DNA of 42,117 nucleotides from NCBI GenBank assembly GCA_035534895.1, contig DATLRC010000010.1, positions 1 through 42,117 of the forward strand. The letters are read 5' to 3'. Within the stretch, counting starts at the first letter, position 1; each line of letters opens with the position of its first letter. This document shows, piece after piece, positions 27,239-35,222 of this stretch. Origin of the DNA: DATLRC01 sp035534895 (GTDB lineage: Bacteria; Patescibacteriota; Saccharimonadia; Saccharimonadales; UBA4665). Position numbers and translations under genes: made by a program. The notes beneath the pieces were generated by a model, which made no database searches, had not been told where the DNA came from, and saw only the letters and a program-made list of their open reading frames with translations.

Positions 27239-28585
27239 CTATTTTTCGCTAATAAGTCCCGTAACTTTATTAACCAGAGTTTCAAGCTCCAGCTTAGTTT
27301 TAGCCTCAGCATTGAGCCGCAACAAAGGCTCTGTGTTACTGGCCCTGACATTAAACCAAGCACTAGGAAAACTAACCGTTAAACCATCCAACTCATCGAT
27401 TTTAAGACCCCTAAAATACTGCTTGATTCGCTTAATGACTGATGTCTTATCTGTAACCTCAAAGTTAGTTTCATTTAATTGGACATAAGCTTTTCTAAAA
27501 GGAGCGGCTAGTTCAGACAATTTCCGTCCACTTCTACTAAGAATATAAAGACCAATTAAAGCAGCAATCAAGCCACTATCAGCCATAAAGTTATCCCTAA
27601 AGTAGTAGTGTCCACTATGTTCTCCGGCAAAGACAGCACTATAGTGGCGCATATCTGCTTTAATGAAGGAATGACCAACACGGGTCCTAATAGGCTTACC
27701 GCCCCCTCTTTTAATAGCCTCAATTGCCGCCCGTCCACAAATAGCATTAACTAGCACACTAGCCCCCGGGTTACTAGTCAAAAAGTGCTCGGCTAGTATA
27801 GCAGTCATCACCGTTCCGCTAAGTGGTTCACCAGTTTCATCGAGCAATACTGCCCGGTCACCATCACCATCAAAAGCTACTCCGACGTCACAATGCTTAT
27901 TACGAATGACCTTCTGGATATCAAGTAAATTCTTGGGCTCCAGAGGGTTAGCAATATGATTAGGAAATGACCCATCAAGATCAAAAAAGAGTTCTTCTAC
28001 CTGAAATGGTAGATAAGGCTCAAGCTCAGGGAAAATCTTACCAGCCATACCATTACCAGCATCAACTACTATACTAAGCGGCCTAAGTTTCTTGGGATCA
28101 ATGAAAGATAAAACATGAGAAATCCAATCTTCAACAATATCTTTACTAGTCAAAACCCCCTCTTTAGTCGGCTCGAAGCTATTGGCTGCTGCTAAATCCC
28201 GAACTTCAAACAGACCAGATTCTTGACCGACTGGCTTAGCTTCTTCCCGACAAAACTTGATACCGTTATATGCTCCGGGATTATGGCTGGCAGTGACCAT
28301 GATGCCGCCAGCTAACTTGTGATGACCAACAGCAAAGTAGATCATGTCAGAAGTAACCTGACCTATATCAAGCACGTCTTGTCCCTGCGAACGCAGACCA
28401 TTAATGAGAGCCATAGCTAGCTCAGCCGAGTCAGGACGCATATCACGGCCAACCGCAACCGTTCCTTTAGTTGGTAGCCAAGCAGCAAAAGCCTTACCGA
28501 TCTTGTTGGCTACCTCAACCGTTAGCTCACTGCCAACGCGGCCCCGTACGTCATAAGCTTTGAAAATGTTGTCCAGTACTGTCAC
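27239..28585 (-). CDS. manB: Phosphomannomutase/phosphoglucomutase
   Basis: Interconverts hexose 6-phosphates and 1-phosphates, supplying mannose-1-P for ManC and, if bifunctional, glucose-1-P for RmlA. 448 residues of the alpha-D-phosphohexomutase family. The phosphoserine loop is GIMVTASHNPGAYNG (about 92-106), the metal loop is VAFDGDGDRAVLL, the sugar-binding loop has AGEHSGHYYF, and the phosphate-binding loop is RASNTEPLLRL near the end. The order matches AlgC/ManB-type enzymes. GTG 28585 follows GAGGG by 6 bases, so I choose it over a TTG two codons earlier. It leads the rml operon. Confidence 0.93.
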   Translation of the reverse strand: MTVLDNIFKAYDVRGRVGSELTVEVANKIGKAFAAWLPTKGTVAVGRDMRPDSAELAMALINGLRSQGQDVLDIGQVTSDMIYFAVGHHKLAGGIMVTASHNPGAYNGIKFCREEAKPVGQESGLFEVRDLAAANSFEPTKEGVLTSKDIVEDWISHVLSFIDPKKLRPLSIVVDAGNGMAGKIFPELEPYLPFQVEELFFDLDGSFPNHIANPLEPKNLLDIQKVIRNKHCDVGVAFDGDGDRAVLLDETGEPLSGTVMTAILAEHFLTSNPGASVLVNAICGRAAIEAIKRGGGKPIRTRVGHSFIKADMRHYSAVFAGEHSGHYYFRDNFMADSGLIAALIGLYILSRSGRKLSELAAPFRKAYVQLNETNFEVTDKTSVIKRIKQYFRGLKIDELDGLTVSFPSAWFNVRASNTEPLLRLNAEAKTKLELETLVNKVTGLISEK

Positions 28586-28838
28586 AAGCAACCCTCAAAT
28601 TATTGTATTTTCAATTGTAGCGTATCTTAAGCCTGCTGACTTGACCTTTTTGTGAGGCCTCGAGACTTCTTTATTGGGTAACACAAGAGCTATCTCCGCA
28701 ATTTTGTTGAAACCTAAACCAAGTCTAGCCCCTTAACTAGACGAGTATCCCTCTTATATCATGAATGAGTAGGGGATTCTTGCTTCTTATAGTTCTCAAA
28801 CCCTTAAATACATAGCCTTCTAAGGATAGAACCTAGCG

Positions 28839-29633
28839 CTAGTCCTTATTTATTGAGTTAAGAATACTTAGTGTATCTTTATATAAACTCGTGGTTTTAA
28901 ATAAATCCATGTTCAATGGGACAGGTACAGCACTTTGAGCATACTGTCCTGTGTCAGTCCCAATATTTATTTGATAAGTTTTGTTGTTGTAAGCAACCGT
29001 TCCAGCATCTACAAAAGTATTTGGTGAGCTGCTGTATTGGGTATCGGTCACTATTCCTGTATCTGGCAAGGTTTGAGACTTATCGCCGGTTGTGCTACCG
29101 AAGAATGTCAGCCAGTCTTCTTTAAAAACACCACTGGTTATTTGGTCTGAAGACTGTAGATATGTATACTCATCTCCCTTAAAGTTGTTTCCGTCTGGGG
29201 CACACTTAGAGCTTTGTGTACCAAAAAGCACTATGCCTGCACTATACTTCTTTAAATTAGTATTAAGTGTTGTTGCTGCTTGTGATATCTCTGAGTCAGG
29301 TGGAGTCATTGAAACTTGAATTGCACCAGTACATTGAGGCTCTCCCTGCGTAACCGTCCAAGATGATGGATATTGAAAGCTTAGGCCCAGTGAGGACAGC
29401 GAGAAAGTCTTCCACCCTGCATACGGATTAGCCGGTTGAACTGGTGTAGTTGTAGGCGATTTAGTAGTTGTCGTTGGCTCAGCAGATGTAGTAGTCGTAA
29501 TTGCAGTTGTGTTTATCTTATGATGGTTCCTGTAGACTAGCCATCCGACAACACCAATTAGTACTACTACGGCTAGAACTAATACTATCTCTACTGCGCT
29601 AAAACCAGATTGATTATTTTTTAACTTGCCCAT
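28839..29633 (-). CDS. Pilin-like exported protein with Thr-rich stalk
   Basis: 264 residues. The N-terminus NNQSGFSAVEIVLVLAVVVL is a good type IV prepilin match: cleavage after the Gly, Phe at +1 and Glu at +5 after removal, then a hydrophobic helix. A Thr/Pro-rich stalk (about 45-70) leads to a globular domain opening with WKTFSLSSLGLSFQYPSSWT, a PsbP/Mog1-like beta pattern, with two cysteines further on. Such chimeric pilin-anchored proteins are frequent in CPR bacteria, whose type IV pili serve in host contact. No pilus assembly gene lies in this window. The protein sits alone between the rml/manB operon and manC. Confidence 0.7.
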   Translation of the reverse strand: MGKLKNNQSGFSAVEIVLVLAVVVLIGVVGWLVYRNHHKINTTAITTTTSAEPTTTTKSPTTTPVQPANPYAGWKTFSLSSLGLSFQYPSSWTVTQGEPQCTGAIQVSMTPPDSEISQAATTLNTNLKKYSAGIVLFGTQSSKCAPDGNNFKGDEYTYLQSSDQITSGVFKEDWLTFFGSTTGDKSQTLPDTGIVTDTQYSSSPNTFVDAGTVAYNNKTYQINIGTDTGQYAQSAVPVPLNMDLFKTTSLYKDTLSILNSINKD

Positions 29634-29742
29634 ATCTTAAGCTATTCCTTATAGTTACACTTAATTATCAGTATGAGTTAATAAAACCCAAAAAACAAAC
29701 GATATATAAACTTACCAGATTGCTTGATAGATAACCAAGAGC

Positions 29743-29748
29743 TATTAT
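29743..29748 (+). promoter_or_regulatory. -10 box of manC (TATTAT), leaderless type
   Basis: TATTAT ends 7 bases before the ATG of manC, with TTGCTT at a 17-bp spacing (29720-29725, 3 of 6 consensus bases). The expected transcript start falls on or beside the start codon. Confidence 0.45.
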
Positions 29749-29755
29749 CTAAAGG

Positions 29756-30790
29756 ATGATAATCGCAATAATTGCCGGTGGATCAGGCAGCCGGCTGTGG
29801 CCGCTTTCTACTCCAGGCTACCCAAAACACCTACTAAAAGTTAATGGCGACAGTCGTTCGCTTCTCCAAAATACATATCATCGGGCTAGCCAACTGAGCC
29901 ATAATATTTATGTCATCTCAGAAACAGGACACGTTGAACATGTCAAGAAACAACTAAAAGAGCTCAACCCCGAAAACCTCATTATTGAACCCGCCAGAAG
30001 GGGTACAGCAAGCTGCATTCTGGCTGGACTAGAGCAAATTGCCAGGAACCATGACCCGGAAGAGATAATAGCTTTTTTGGCATCCGATCACTACGTCCGT
30101 GACCTAGCTGGCTTCAAACATAGCTTAGAGCTAGCCGAACAGACCTCTAAGAACGAAAAACGGATTGTCCTAGTTGGCATTGAACCCGACCATCCGGCTA
30201 CCGGATTTGGCTATATTGAAAAAGGTCAACTTTTAAGTAACGAACCATTTGTCTATAACGTTAAGTCCTTCAGTGAAAAACCAAACTACCAGACTGCCCA
30301 AAAGTTTTTAAAAAGCGGTAATTATCTTTGGAACAGTGGCTACTTTGTTGGCTCACTAAATAATTTCAAAAACAAAATGAAAAGCAATGCTCCCAAACTG
30401 TTTGCTGACTTTAATAAGCTTGCCAATGCTAGTGCCGACAATTACCGAGAGGTCTATTTAAGCTTTCAGAACACTTCAATTGACTACGCCTTAATTGAGA
30501 AAATAGACGATCTACTGGTGGTGCCAGCTAGCTTTGACTGGATGGATCTGGGAGCCTATACCGACCTTGCTAAAGCAGCTTCGGTCGACCAAAACGGCAA
30601 TCATATTTATGGACAGCAAGTAGCGATCGAGGAAGTTCAAAACAGTTTTATCTATAATCTTGGCCATAAGCCTCTAGCCGTTATAGGACTAGATAACTGC
30701 GTAGTAGTCAATAATAAGCAAGGCATATTGGTTACCCGAAAAGACCTATCACAAAAAGTAGGTGATGTCAGCAAAAGACTACAGATCTAA
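29756..30790 (+). CDS. manC: Mannose-1-phosphate guanylyltransferase (ManC)
   Basis: Makes GDP-mannose from mannose-1-phosphate and GTP. 344 residues, the single-domain form without the isomerase cupin tail of bifunctional ManC/AlgA. It opens with IIAIIAGGSGSRLWPLSTPG (about 2-21) and continues YPKHLLKV (catalytic Arg and Lys), IIEPARRGTASCILAGLEQI, FLASDHYVRD and FGYIEKGQ, then FSEKPNYQTA, NSGYFVG and DWMDLGAYTDL, the usual family order. It begins the plus-strand operon with a GT4 gene that starts 3 bases after its stop codon. The product probably feeds that GT4 and the DPM1-like enzyme. Confidence 0.95.
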   Translation: MIIAIIAGGSGSRLWPLSTPGYPKHLLKVNGDSRSLLQNTYHRASQLSHNIYVISETGHVEHVKKQLKELNPENLIIEPARRGTASCILAGLEQIARNHDPEEIIAFLASDHYVRDLAGFKHSLELAEQTSKNEKRIVLVGIEPDHPATGFGYIEKGQLLSNEPFVYNVKSFSEKPNYQTAQKFLKSGNYLWNSGYFVGSLNNFKNKMKSNAPKLFADFNKLANASADNYREVYLSFQNTSIDYALIEKIDDLLVVPASFDWMDLGAYTDLAKAASVDQNGNHIYGQQVAIEEVQNSFIYNLGHKPLAVIGLDNCVVVNNKQGILVTRKDLSQKVGDVSKRLQI

Positions 30791-30793
30791 AAT

Positions 30794-31891
30794 ATGAAAA
30801 TTCTGTTTCTAACCCGTAAGTATCCACCAAGTGTTGGTGGTATGGAAACCTTTGCCTATAGCCTATATAACGAACTTCAAAAACAGACCGAGACCAAACT
30901 GGTTAAATGGGGAGGCTCCAATAAGTACCTGCCACTAATTCTGCCTTGGCTCTTTGCCCAAGCTGCCTGGCAGCTCATAACAACAGACATTGACATTATT
31001 CATCTCCAAGACGGTGTCCTGGCTCCTCTGGGCTACATCCTTAGCCGGTTGTTTAATAAACCGATGGTCATTGTTATCCACGGTCTAGACGTTACTTACC
31101 CAAACAGTTTCTACCAAGCAGTAATCCCCAGAATGATTAACAAAGCAAAGATCATATTTTGTATTAGCCAAGCAACAGCTGATCAGGCAATCAAAAGAGG
31201 CATAGCTGAAACCAAAATCAAGATTATCCCGCTTGGCATGTCAGATAACTACTATCAAAAGGCAACAGACCTAGAACTACGCCCCAGCCTAAACATTAAT
31301 CCGACCGCCAAAGTCTTAATAACTGTCGGCCGGTTGGTTAAACGTAAGGGCATAGCCTGGTTTATAGAGAAGGTCATGCCTAGCCTAGTAGCCCAAAACC
31401 GAAAGCTACTTTATCTAGTCGCCGGGGAAGGAAGCCAGAGACCAGCAATTGAGCAGGCCATAACTCTAAGTCATCTGGACCAAAACGTTCGCCTGCTTGG
31501 TAGAGTAAGCGACCAGCAACTAAGCGTCTTGTATAACGGAGCCGATATCTTTGTCATGCCTAACATCAAGGTGCTTGGAGATATGGAAGGCTTCGGTCTA
31601 GTTTGCCTGGAAGCGGCAATAGCTGGACTGCCGGTTGTTGCCAGTAAACTGGAGGGTATTACCGATGCCATAACTGACGGACAAAACGGAATCCTGGTTA
31701 CTGCAGAGGACGCCAGGGGCTTTGAGTCAGCCATTAGCCATTTGCTAAACCCCGAGACGGCTCGCCAGCTTGGCCAGCAGGCTAGAGACTTCAGTCTCCA
31801 AAAGTATCGCTGGAGCAATGTGGCCACTGCCTACCTAGCCAGCTACCAGGCACTTCTATCGCCCCTCGCTAAAGTAAAAAAGCACAAATAG
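30794..31891 (+). CDS. Glycosyltransferase family 4 (probable mannosyltransferase)
   Basis: 365 residues, GT-B fold. The N-terminal domain has ILFLTRKYPPSVGGMETFAY (about 3-22), with the Gly-Gly-Met loop that shapes the acceptor site, then IIHLQDGVLAP and VIVIHGLDVTYPN. The donor domain has VLITVGRLVKRKGIAWFIEK, YLVAGEGSQRPAIEQA, VRLLGRVSDQQL and FVMPNIKVLGDMEGFGLVCL plus EAAIAGLPVVAS. This matches PimB/MshA-like GT4 enzymes, many of which use GDP-mannose. Being 3 bases after manC supports mannose as donor sugar, by inference. The stop overlaps the GTG of a small membrane-protein ORF. Confidence 0.9.
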   Translation: MKILFLTRKYPPSVGGMETFAYSLYNELQKQTETKLVKWGGSNKYLPLILPWLFAQAAWQLITTDIDIIHLQDGVLAPLGYILSRLFNKPMVIVIHGLDVTYPNSFYQAVIPRMINKAKIIFCISQATADQAIKRGIAETKIKIIPLGMSDNYYQKATDLELRPSLNINPTAKVLITVGRLVKRKGIAWFIEKVMPSLVAQNRKLLYLVAGEGSQRPAIEQAITLSHLDQNVRLLGRVSDQQLSVLYNGADIFVMPNIKVLGDMEGFGLVCLEAAIAGLPVVASKLEGITDAITDGQNGILVTAEDARGFESAISHLLNPETARQLGQQARDFSLQKYRWSNVATAYLASYQALLSPLAKVKKHK

Positions 31892-32046
31892 TGAAATATT
31901 CTAGCTCAGCAAAGACCAATAGATTCCCCAAACCACTGCTCATAAGCATCAGCTTAATAATTGCTCTAAGCAGCCTGGGCACAATATATCTATTAAACTA
32001 CTATCATAAAGCTTTTCCGCCAAAGCTGGTGTCAGCCAAACAATAG
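31891..32046 (+). CDS. Small single-helix membrane protein
   Basis: 51 residues. The GTG start shares its first base with the TAG stop of the GT4 gene (taGTG), the coupling style seen elsewhere in this window. A basic Ser/Lys-rich head (VKYSSSAKTNRFPKP) is followed by one membrane helix (LLISISLIIALSSLGTIYLL) and a short Tyr/His/Pro/Lys tail. The positive-inside rule places the N-terminus in the cytoplasm. The family is not recognised and the function unknown; it might anchor or regulate the GT4 enzyme. The evidence is coupling plus a plausible membrane-protein composition. Confidence 0.5.
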   Translation: MKYSSSAKTNRFPKPLLISISLIIALSSLGTIYLLNYYHKAFPPKLVSAKQ

Positions 32047-32153
32047 CTGCCCGTTTAGAAAGTGGCGAGACAAACCCAACATTTTAGCACTGTAAACCGT
32101 GTTGCAGGCATACTTGGTAAAGAGTTGGGGCTAGCAATTAAGAAGTGACATTT

Positions 32154-32180
32154 CGGGCAAGCCCGGCTACGTATTTTTTT
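32154..32180 (+). terminator. Weak terminator-like GC palindrome plus T-run
   Basis: CGGGC AA GCCCG (32154-32165) is a perfect 12-base palindrome followed, after 8 bases, by a run of seven T (32174-32180). The distance between stem and T-run is long for an intrinsic terminator. It would end the manC-GT4-small protein transcript and lies right at the convergent gene end. Confidence 0.3.
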
Positions 32181-32595
32181 ATTTTCGGTGCTTGCCACTG
32201 AAGTAATCGACAATGGCATCGATCTCATCAGCGTCAATAGCTTCCTCTAGGCGTATTCTTTCTAACCCTGATGCCACTTGTCTGACCACCAACCTTTGTT
32301 TTTGTTTTTGCCTGGAACCCGAAGATCCCTTAAATAAGGTGTATGCTTTGTCGTTTATTTCGTTAATGTTCCTGCCAATATTGCTGAGGTCGACATAGCT
32401 TTCGTCAGCATAGATGGCCATCATATGGGCCAGATTAACATTGCGAATTCTTAAGTATTGCCCACTCGGGTCGAGGTTGCTGGGGTCATCGTCAGACAAA
32501 GTATTTTGGGCGCCTGGTTGATCTAAAGAAGGTGGTTCAGAATAAGCCCGCTCAAACAAATCGGTTAGGGGATCATAATTTGGCTGTTCTGTCAT
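32179..32595 (-). CDS. Hypothetical protein, charged, helical
   Basis: 138 residues, soluble. The first 45 are acidic and look disordered (DPLTDLFERAYSEPPSLDQP). The remainder is helical: YLRIRNVNLAHMMAIYADES, VDLSNIGRNINEINDKAYTL, a basic KQKQRLVVRQV stretch, and an acidic end with EEAIDADEIDAIVDYFSGKH. No family is recognised. It has the look of a small regulatory or nucleic-acid-associated protein, but nothing proves this. The promoter has TTGACT-17-TAAAAC and the ATG follows 6 bases later, without a ribosome site. It is flanked by GT4 genes, but its own composition does not suggest a glycan role. Confidence 0.7.
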   Translation of the reverse strand: MTEQPNYDPLTDLFERAYSEPPSLDQPGAQNTLSDDDPSNLDPSGQYLRIRNVNLAHMMAIYADESYVDLSNIGRNINEINDKAYTLFKGSSGSRQKQKQRLVVRQVASGLERIRLEEAIDADEIDAIVDYFSGKHRK

Positions 32596-32601
32596 AATAC
32601 A

Positions 32602-32630
32602 GTTTTAGTACTTTATTACATAAAAGTCAA
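32602..32630 (-). promoter_or_regulatory. Promoter TTGACT-17-TAAAAC, leaderless type
   Basis: On the minus strand, TTGACT (32630-32625, 5 of 6), exactly 17 bp, TAAAAC (32607-32602, 4 of 6), then 6 bases to the ATG of the hypothetical gene. Spacing predicts that transcription starts at the start codon. Confidence 0.6.
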
Positions 32631-32644
32631 ATACATTTTGACAA

Positions 32645-33745
32645 TTACTCTTCTTTGGCTACTAAACTATCGTTAATTAAGTCAGTCATTTTCTGACGAA
32701 AGTTTTTGAGTGAAAAGGTCTGAGCGTGGGCAATAATCTTATGGCTGTCAAAACTTCTGGAGTTAAATTCATTTATGGCTTGAACCAGGCTCTTAACGTT
32801 TTGTTTGTCGAAAAATAAACCGCTTTTACCAGGGATAACTGAATCCAGAGCCCCGCCTCCCTTGTAGGCAATAACTGGTGCCCCGCCAGCCATAGCCTCT
32901 ACGGCCACCATACCAAAGTCTTCGAGGCCAGGGAAAATAAAAGCCTGTGCCGAAGCAAAATGACGAGCCATTTCTAAATCAGAGCTACCAGTCAGAAAGA
33001 TAACGCTCCGACCAGCCATTTTCTCTAGCCTCTTATGTTCCGGTCCGTTACCAATAACTACTAAAGGGATATTAAGCTTACTACAAGCCTCTATCGCTAG
33101 ATCAATTCTCTTATACGGTGTCTGCCTGCCGGCAACCACAAAACCGTGCCTAGGCTCGTCCTTAGAGGGCTTAAAAAGATTAACATCTACAGGCGGGTGA
33201 ATGACTACCGAGTCGCGACGGTAGTACTTTTTGATCATAGCTTGGGTGTGGGTTGAATTAGCGACCATAATATCCGGTCTCTTAGCGGCTAGATAGTCCC
33301 AGTGCTTCATCGGTTTAAAGAAAAGTTTTAGCCCCAAACGAGCCAGCCAGTTAAAATGACCAAATCCAGGACTCTTCAGATACTCTCTAGTCCGGATCCA
33401 GTAGTAATGAGTCGGTGAGTGGCAATAGCTAATATGGACAGTCTTTGGCCCCCCGCGGACAGCCTTGGCTTCAGCCCCGCTGCTGGAGAGTATTAGATCA
33501 TAGTCTGACAGATCCAGACGCCCAAAAGCGATGGCTCGAAGGACCGGCAAGAATTTCTTAAATCCTGGCGGTAACTTCTGCAACCAAGTAGTACGAACAT
33601 CGGCATCCTTAAACCAGTCGATTGCCTGGGGATCATACTGCGAAGTATAAATCGGTGCCTTAGGGTACAACCGATGCAATTCAAGAACGACTCGCTCAGC
33701 ACCACCAATACCAGTCAACCAGTCACAAACAATAGCTACTTTCAT
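32645..33745 (-). CDS. Glycosyltransferase family 4
   Basis: 366 residues, GT-B fold. N-terminal landmarks: VAIVCDWLTGIGGAERVVLE (about 3-22), YDLILSSSGAEAKAV, TVHISYCHSPTHYYW. C-terminal donor domain: FVVAGRQTPYKRIDLAIEAC (about 198-217), LVVIGNGPEHKRLEKM, VIFLTGSSDLEMARHFASAQ and FIFPGLEDFGMVAVEAMAGG, the E-x7-E type signature. This is the WbaZ/WcaL-like group, often the first or second mannosyl or galactosyl transferase after the lipid-linked primer. It fits directly behind the WcaJ-like primer enzyme, whose stop it overlaps (ATGA). Confidence 0.9.
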   Translation of the reverse strand: MKVAIVCDWLTGIGGAERVVLELHRLYPKAPIYTSQYDPQAIDWFKDADVRTTWLQKLPPGFKKFLPVLRAIAFGRLDLSDYDLILSSSGAEAKAVRGGPKTVHISYCHSPTHYYWIRTREYLKSPGFGHFNWLARLGLKLFFKPMKHWDYLAAKRPDIMVANSTHTQAMIKKYYRRDSVVIHPPVDVNLFKPSKDEPRHGFVVAGRQTPYKRIDLAIEACSKLNIPLVVIGNGPEHKRLEKMAGRSVIFLTGSSDLEMARHFASAQAFIFPGLEDFGMVAVEAMAGGAPVIAYKGGGALDSVIPGKSGLFFDKQNVKSLVQAINEFNSRSFDSHKIIAHAQTFSLKNFRQKMTDLINDSLVAKEE

Positions 33746-35184
33746 GCCCGGATACCCCTATGAAAAAAGACAACCCAGATTGTCTTAACAAAGATAACTA
33801 TGTCACCCCACCAACTCCAGTTCTGGACATAATAGAGGTCTAGTTTGCGTCTCTCCTGATAGCTTATATCACGTCTTCCCGAGACTTGAGCTAGACCAGT
33901 TAACCCGGACTTAACGCTTAGTATGGTATGGCGCTTAGAGTAAATGGCTAGCTCTTCTGGGATCAGAGCCCGAGGCCCAACCAGGCTAATATCGCCTCGG
34001 ACAACGTTGAATAACTGCGGCAACTCATCGAGACTGGTTCTTCTTAGAAAATGACCGAGCGGAGTTACCCTGGGATCATTCTCAATAAAATCACCATTGG
34101 CCCGGTAGGTTTTAATTAGGTCTGGCCGATTCATCTTCTGAAAGGCTGCCTCAGGCGATAAACCGTTATAGGTTAGGTTATTGGAACGAAACTTAAATAC
34201 TTTGAACTTTTGATTAAAGCGGGTTAAGCGGACTTGACGGAAAAAGACCGGCCCGCCATCGGATAGCTTGATAAAGAAGCCAATTACAAGCATCAGTGGT
34301 GAGGCAAGCACCAGCAAGATACTGCCAAAGAAGATATCAGACAAGCGTTTAACGATTCGTCCCCAACCAGTTAAGGCTGTTTGGTGGACGGCAATGATCG
34401 GTACTCCCCGGAATAAATCAACCTCAATGTTGCCAACAAATAACTCACTGTTGCCAGGCACAAAACGGTAGGCAACATGATGCTCCTGAGCATAGGTTAA
34501 GATCTCATCATTTCTGTCGCTTGAGGCGTATAGCTCGGTTTGAATAATGGTGTGCAGTGGCTGGTCCCCCAAAGAGGCAATAGCTGTCTCGAAGTTCGGG
34601 AATTGCTGATAGTCAGTAGCCGGCTTCAGCTGATGCCTCAAACCGCCGACTATACCGAGTACTCGGTAACCGCTAGTAGTGCTATTGGCCAGCGAGTCCA
34701 TCAATATCTGGCTGATAGGCGTATCACCGACGATCAAGGTGTTATTAATGCCAATGCCGTAGCTGAACAGTTCACGGCGCAGACCCCGGGCAGTAGTCCT
34801 AAATAGGAGCACAAAGAAGAAAGCTAGGCCAAAACCATAAACGGTGACTAGTCTAGCCGGAAAAATAGGCGTAACAGTCATATAGCTGTAACTGATAATG
34901 AACAAAATGCCAATAAATGAACCGACAAATAAGCGGCCTAGCTCACTGAAACGATTCTCGTGAGTCCGGGCATTGTATAGCCCAAGTAAGGCAAAAATGA
35001 GGATCCAAAAGGGCAGCAGACTTACGAATATGGTCAGATAAGTTCGGGCGTGGACAGGAGTTGCTAAGGCTCTGTGACTGATAGAGACTCTTAAAATATA
35101 GGCGATCACGAAAGCCGAAACTAAGGCCAAGAAATCACCAATTACTAGACAGGCATTGTAAATTACGGAAGCGTTATTCTTCAT
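33742..35184 (-). CDS. Undecaprenyl-phosphate sugar-1-phosphate transferase (WcaJ/WbaP-like)
   Basis: Starts glycan assembly by placing a sugar-1-phosphate on undecaprenyl phosphate. 480 residues. Four N-terminal helices (up to about residue 135), a Rossmann-like CoA-binding-type domain (NNTLIVGDTPISQILMDSLA; about 150-260), a re-entrant hydrophobic helix (about 285-315) and the catalytic sugar-transferase domain: DGGPVFFRQVRLTRFNQKF, FKVFKFRSN, LGHFLRRTSLDELPQLFNVV, DISLVGPRALIPEE, VKSGLTGLAQVSGR. These are the polyprenyl-phosphate hexose-1-phosphate transferase signatures. The substrate (glucose or galactose) cannot be read. A divergent promoter pair serves this gene and the ligase/polymerase gene from only 38 bp. 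Start ATG is 6 bases after TAATAT. Confidence 0.93.
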   Translation of the reverse strand: MKNNASVIYNACLVIGDFLALVSAFVIAYILRVSISHRALATPVHARTYLTIFVSLLPFWILIFALLGLYNARTHENRFSELGRLFVGSFIGILFIISYSYMTVTPIFPARLVTVYGFGLAFFFVLLFRTTARGLRRELFSYGIGINNTLIVGDTPISQILMDSLANSTTSGYRVLGIVGGLRHQLKPATDYQQFPNFETAIASLGDQPLHTIIQTELYASSDRNDEILTYAQEHHVAYRFVPGNSELFVGNIEVDLFRGVPIIAVHQTALTGWGRIVKRLSDIFFGSILLVLASPLMLVIGFFIKLSDGGPVFFRQVRLTRFNQKFKVFKFRSNNLTYNGLSPEAAFQKMNRPDLIKTYRANGDFIENDPRVTPLGHFLRRTSLDELPQLFNVVRGDISLVGPRALIPEELAIYSKRHTILSVKSGLTGLAQVSGRRDISYQERRKLDLYYVQNWSWWGDIVIFVKTIWVVFFHRGIRA

Positions 35185-35190
35185 AAGGAC

Positions 35191-35219
35191 ATATTATTAC
35201 AGGTATACTAAATTGTAAC
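35191..35219 (-). promoter_or_regulatory. Promoter GTTACA-17-TAATAT, leaderless type
   Basis: Minus strand: GTTACA (35219-35214, 4 of 6), 17 bp, TAATAT (35196-35191), 6 bases, ATG of the WcaJ-like gene. The plus-strand gene at 35223 needs its own promoter in the same 38 bp (TATACT at 35204 or TAAATT at 35209), so the two must compete or share a regulator. Confidence 0.5.
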
Positions 35220-35222
35220 ACT

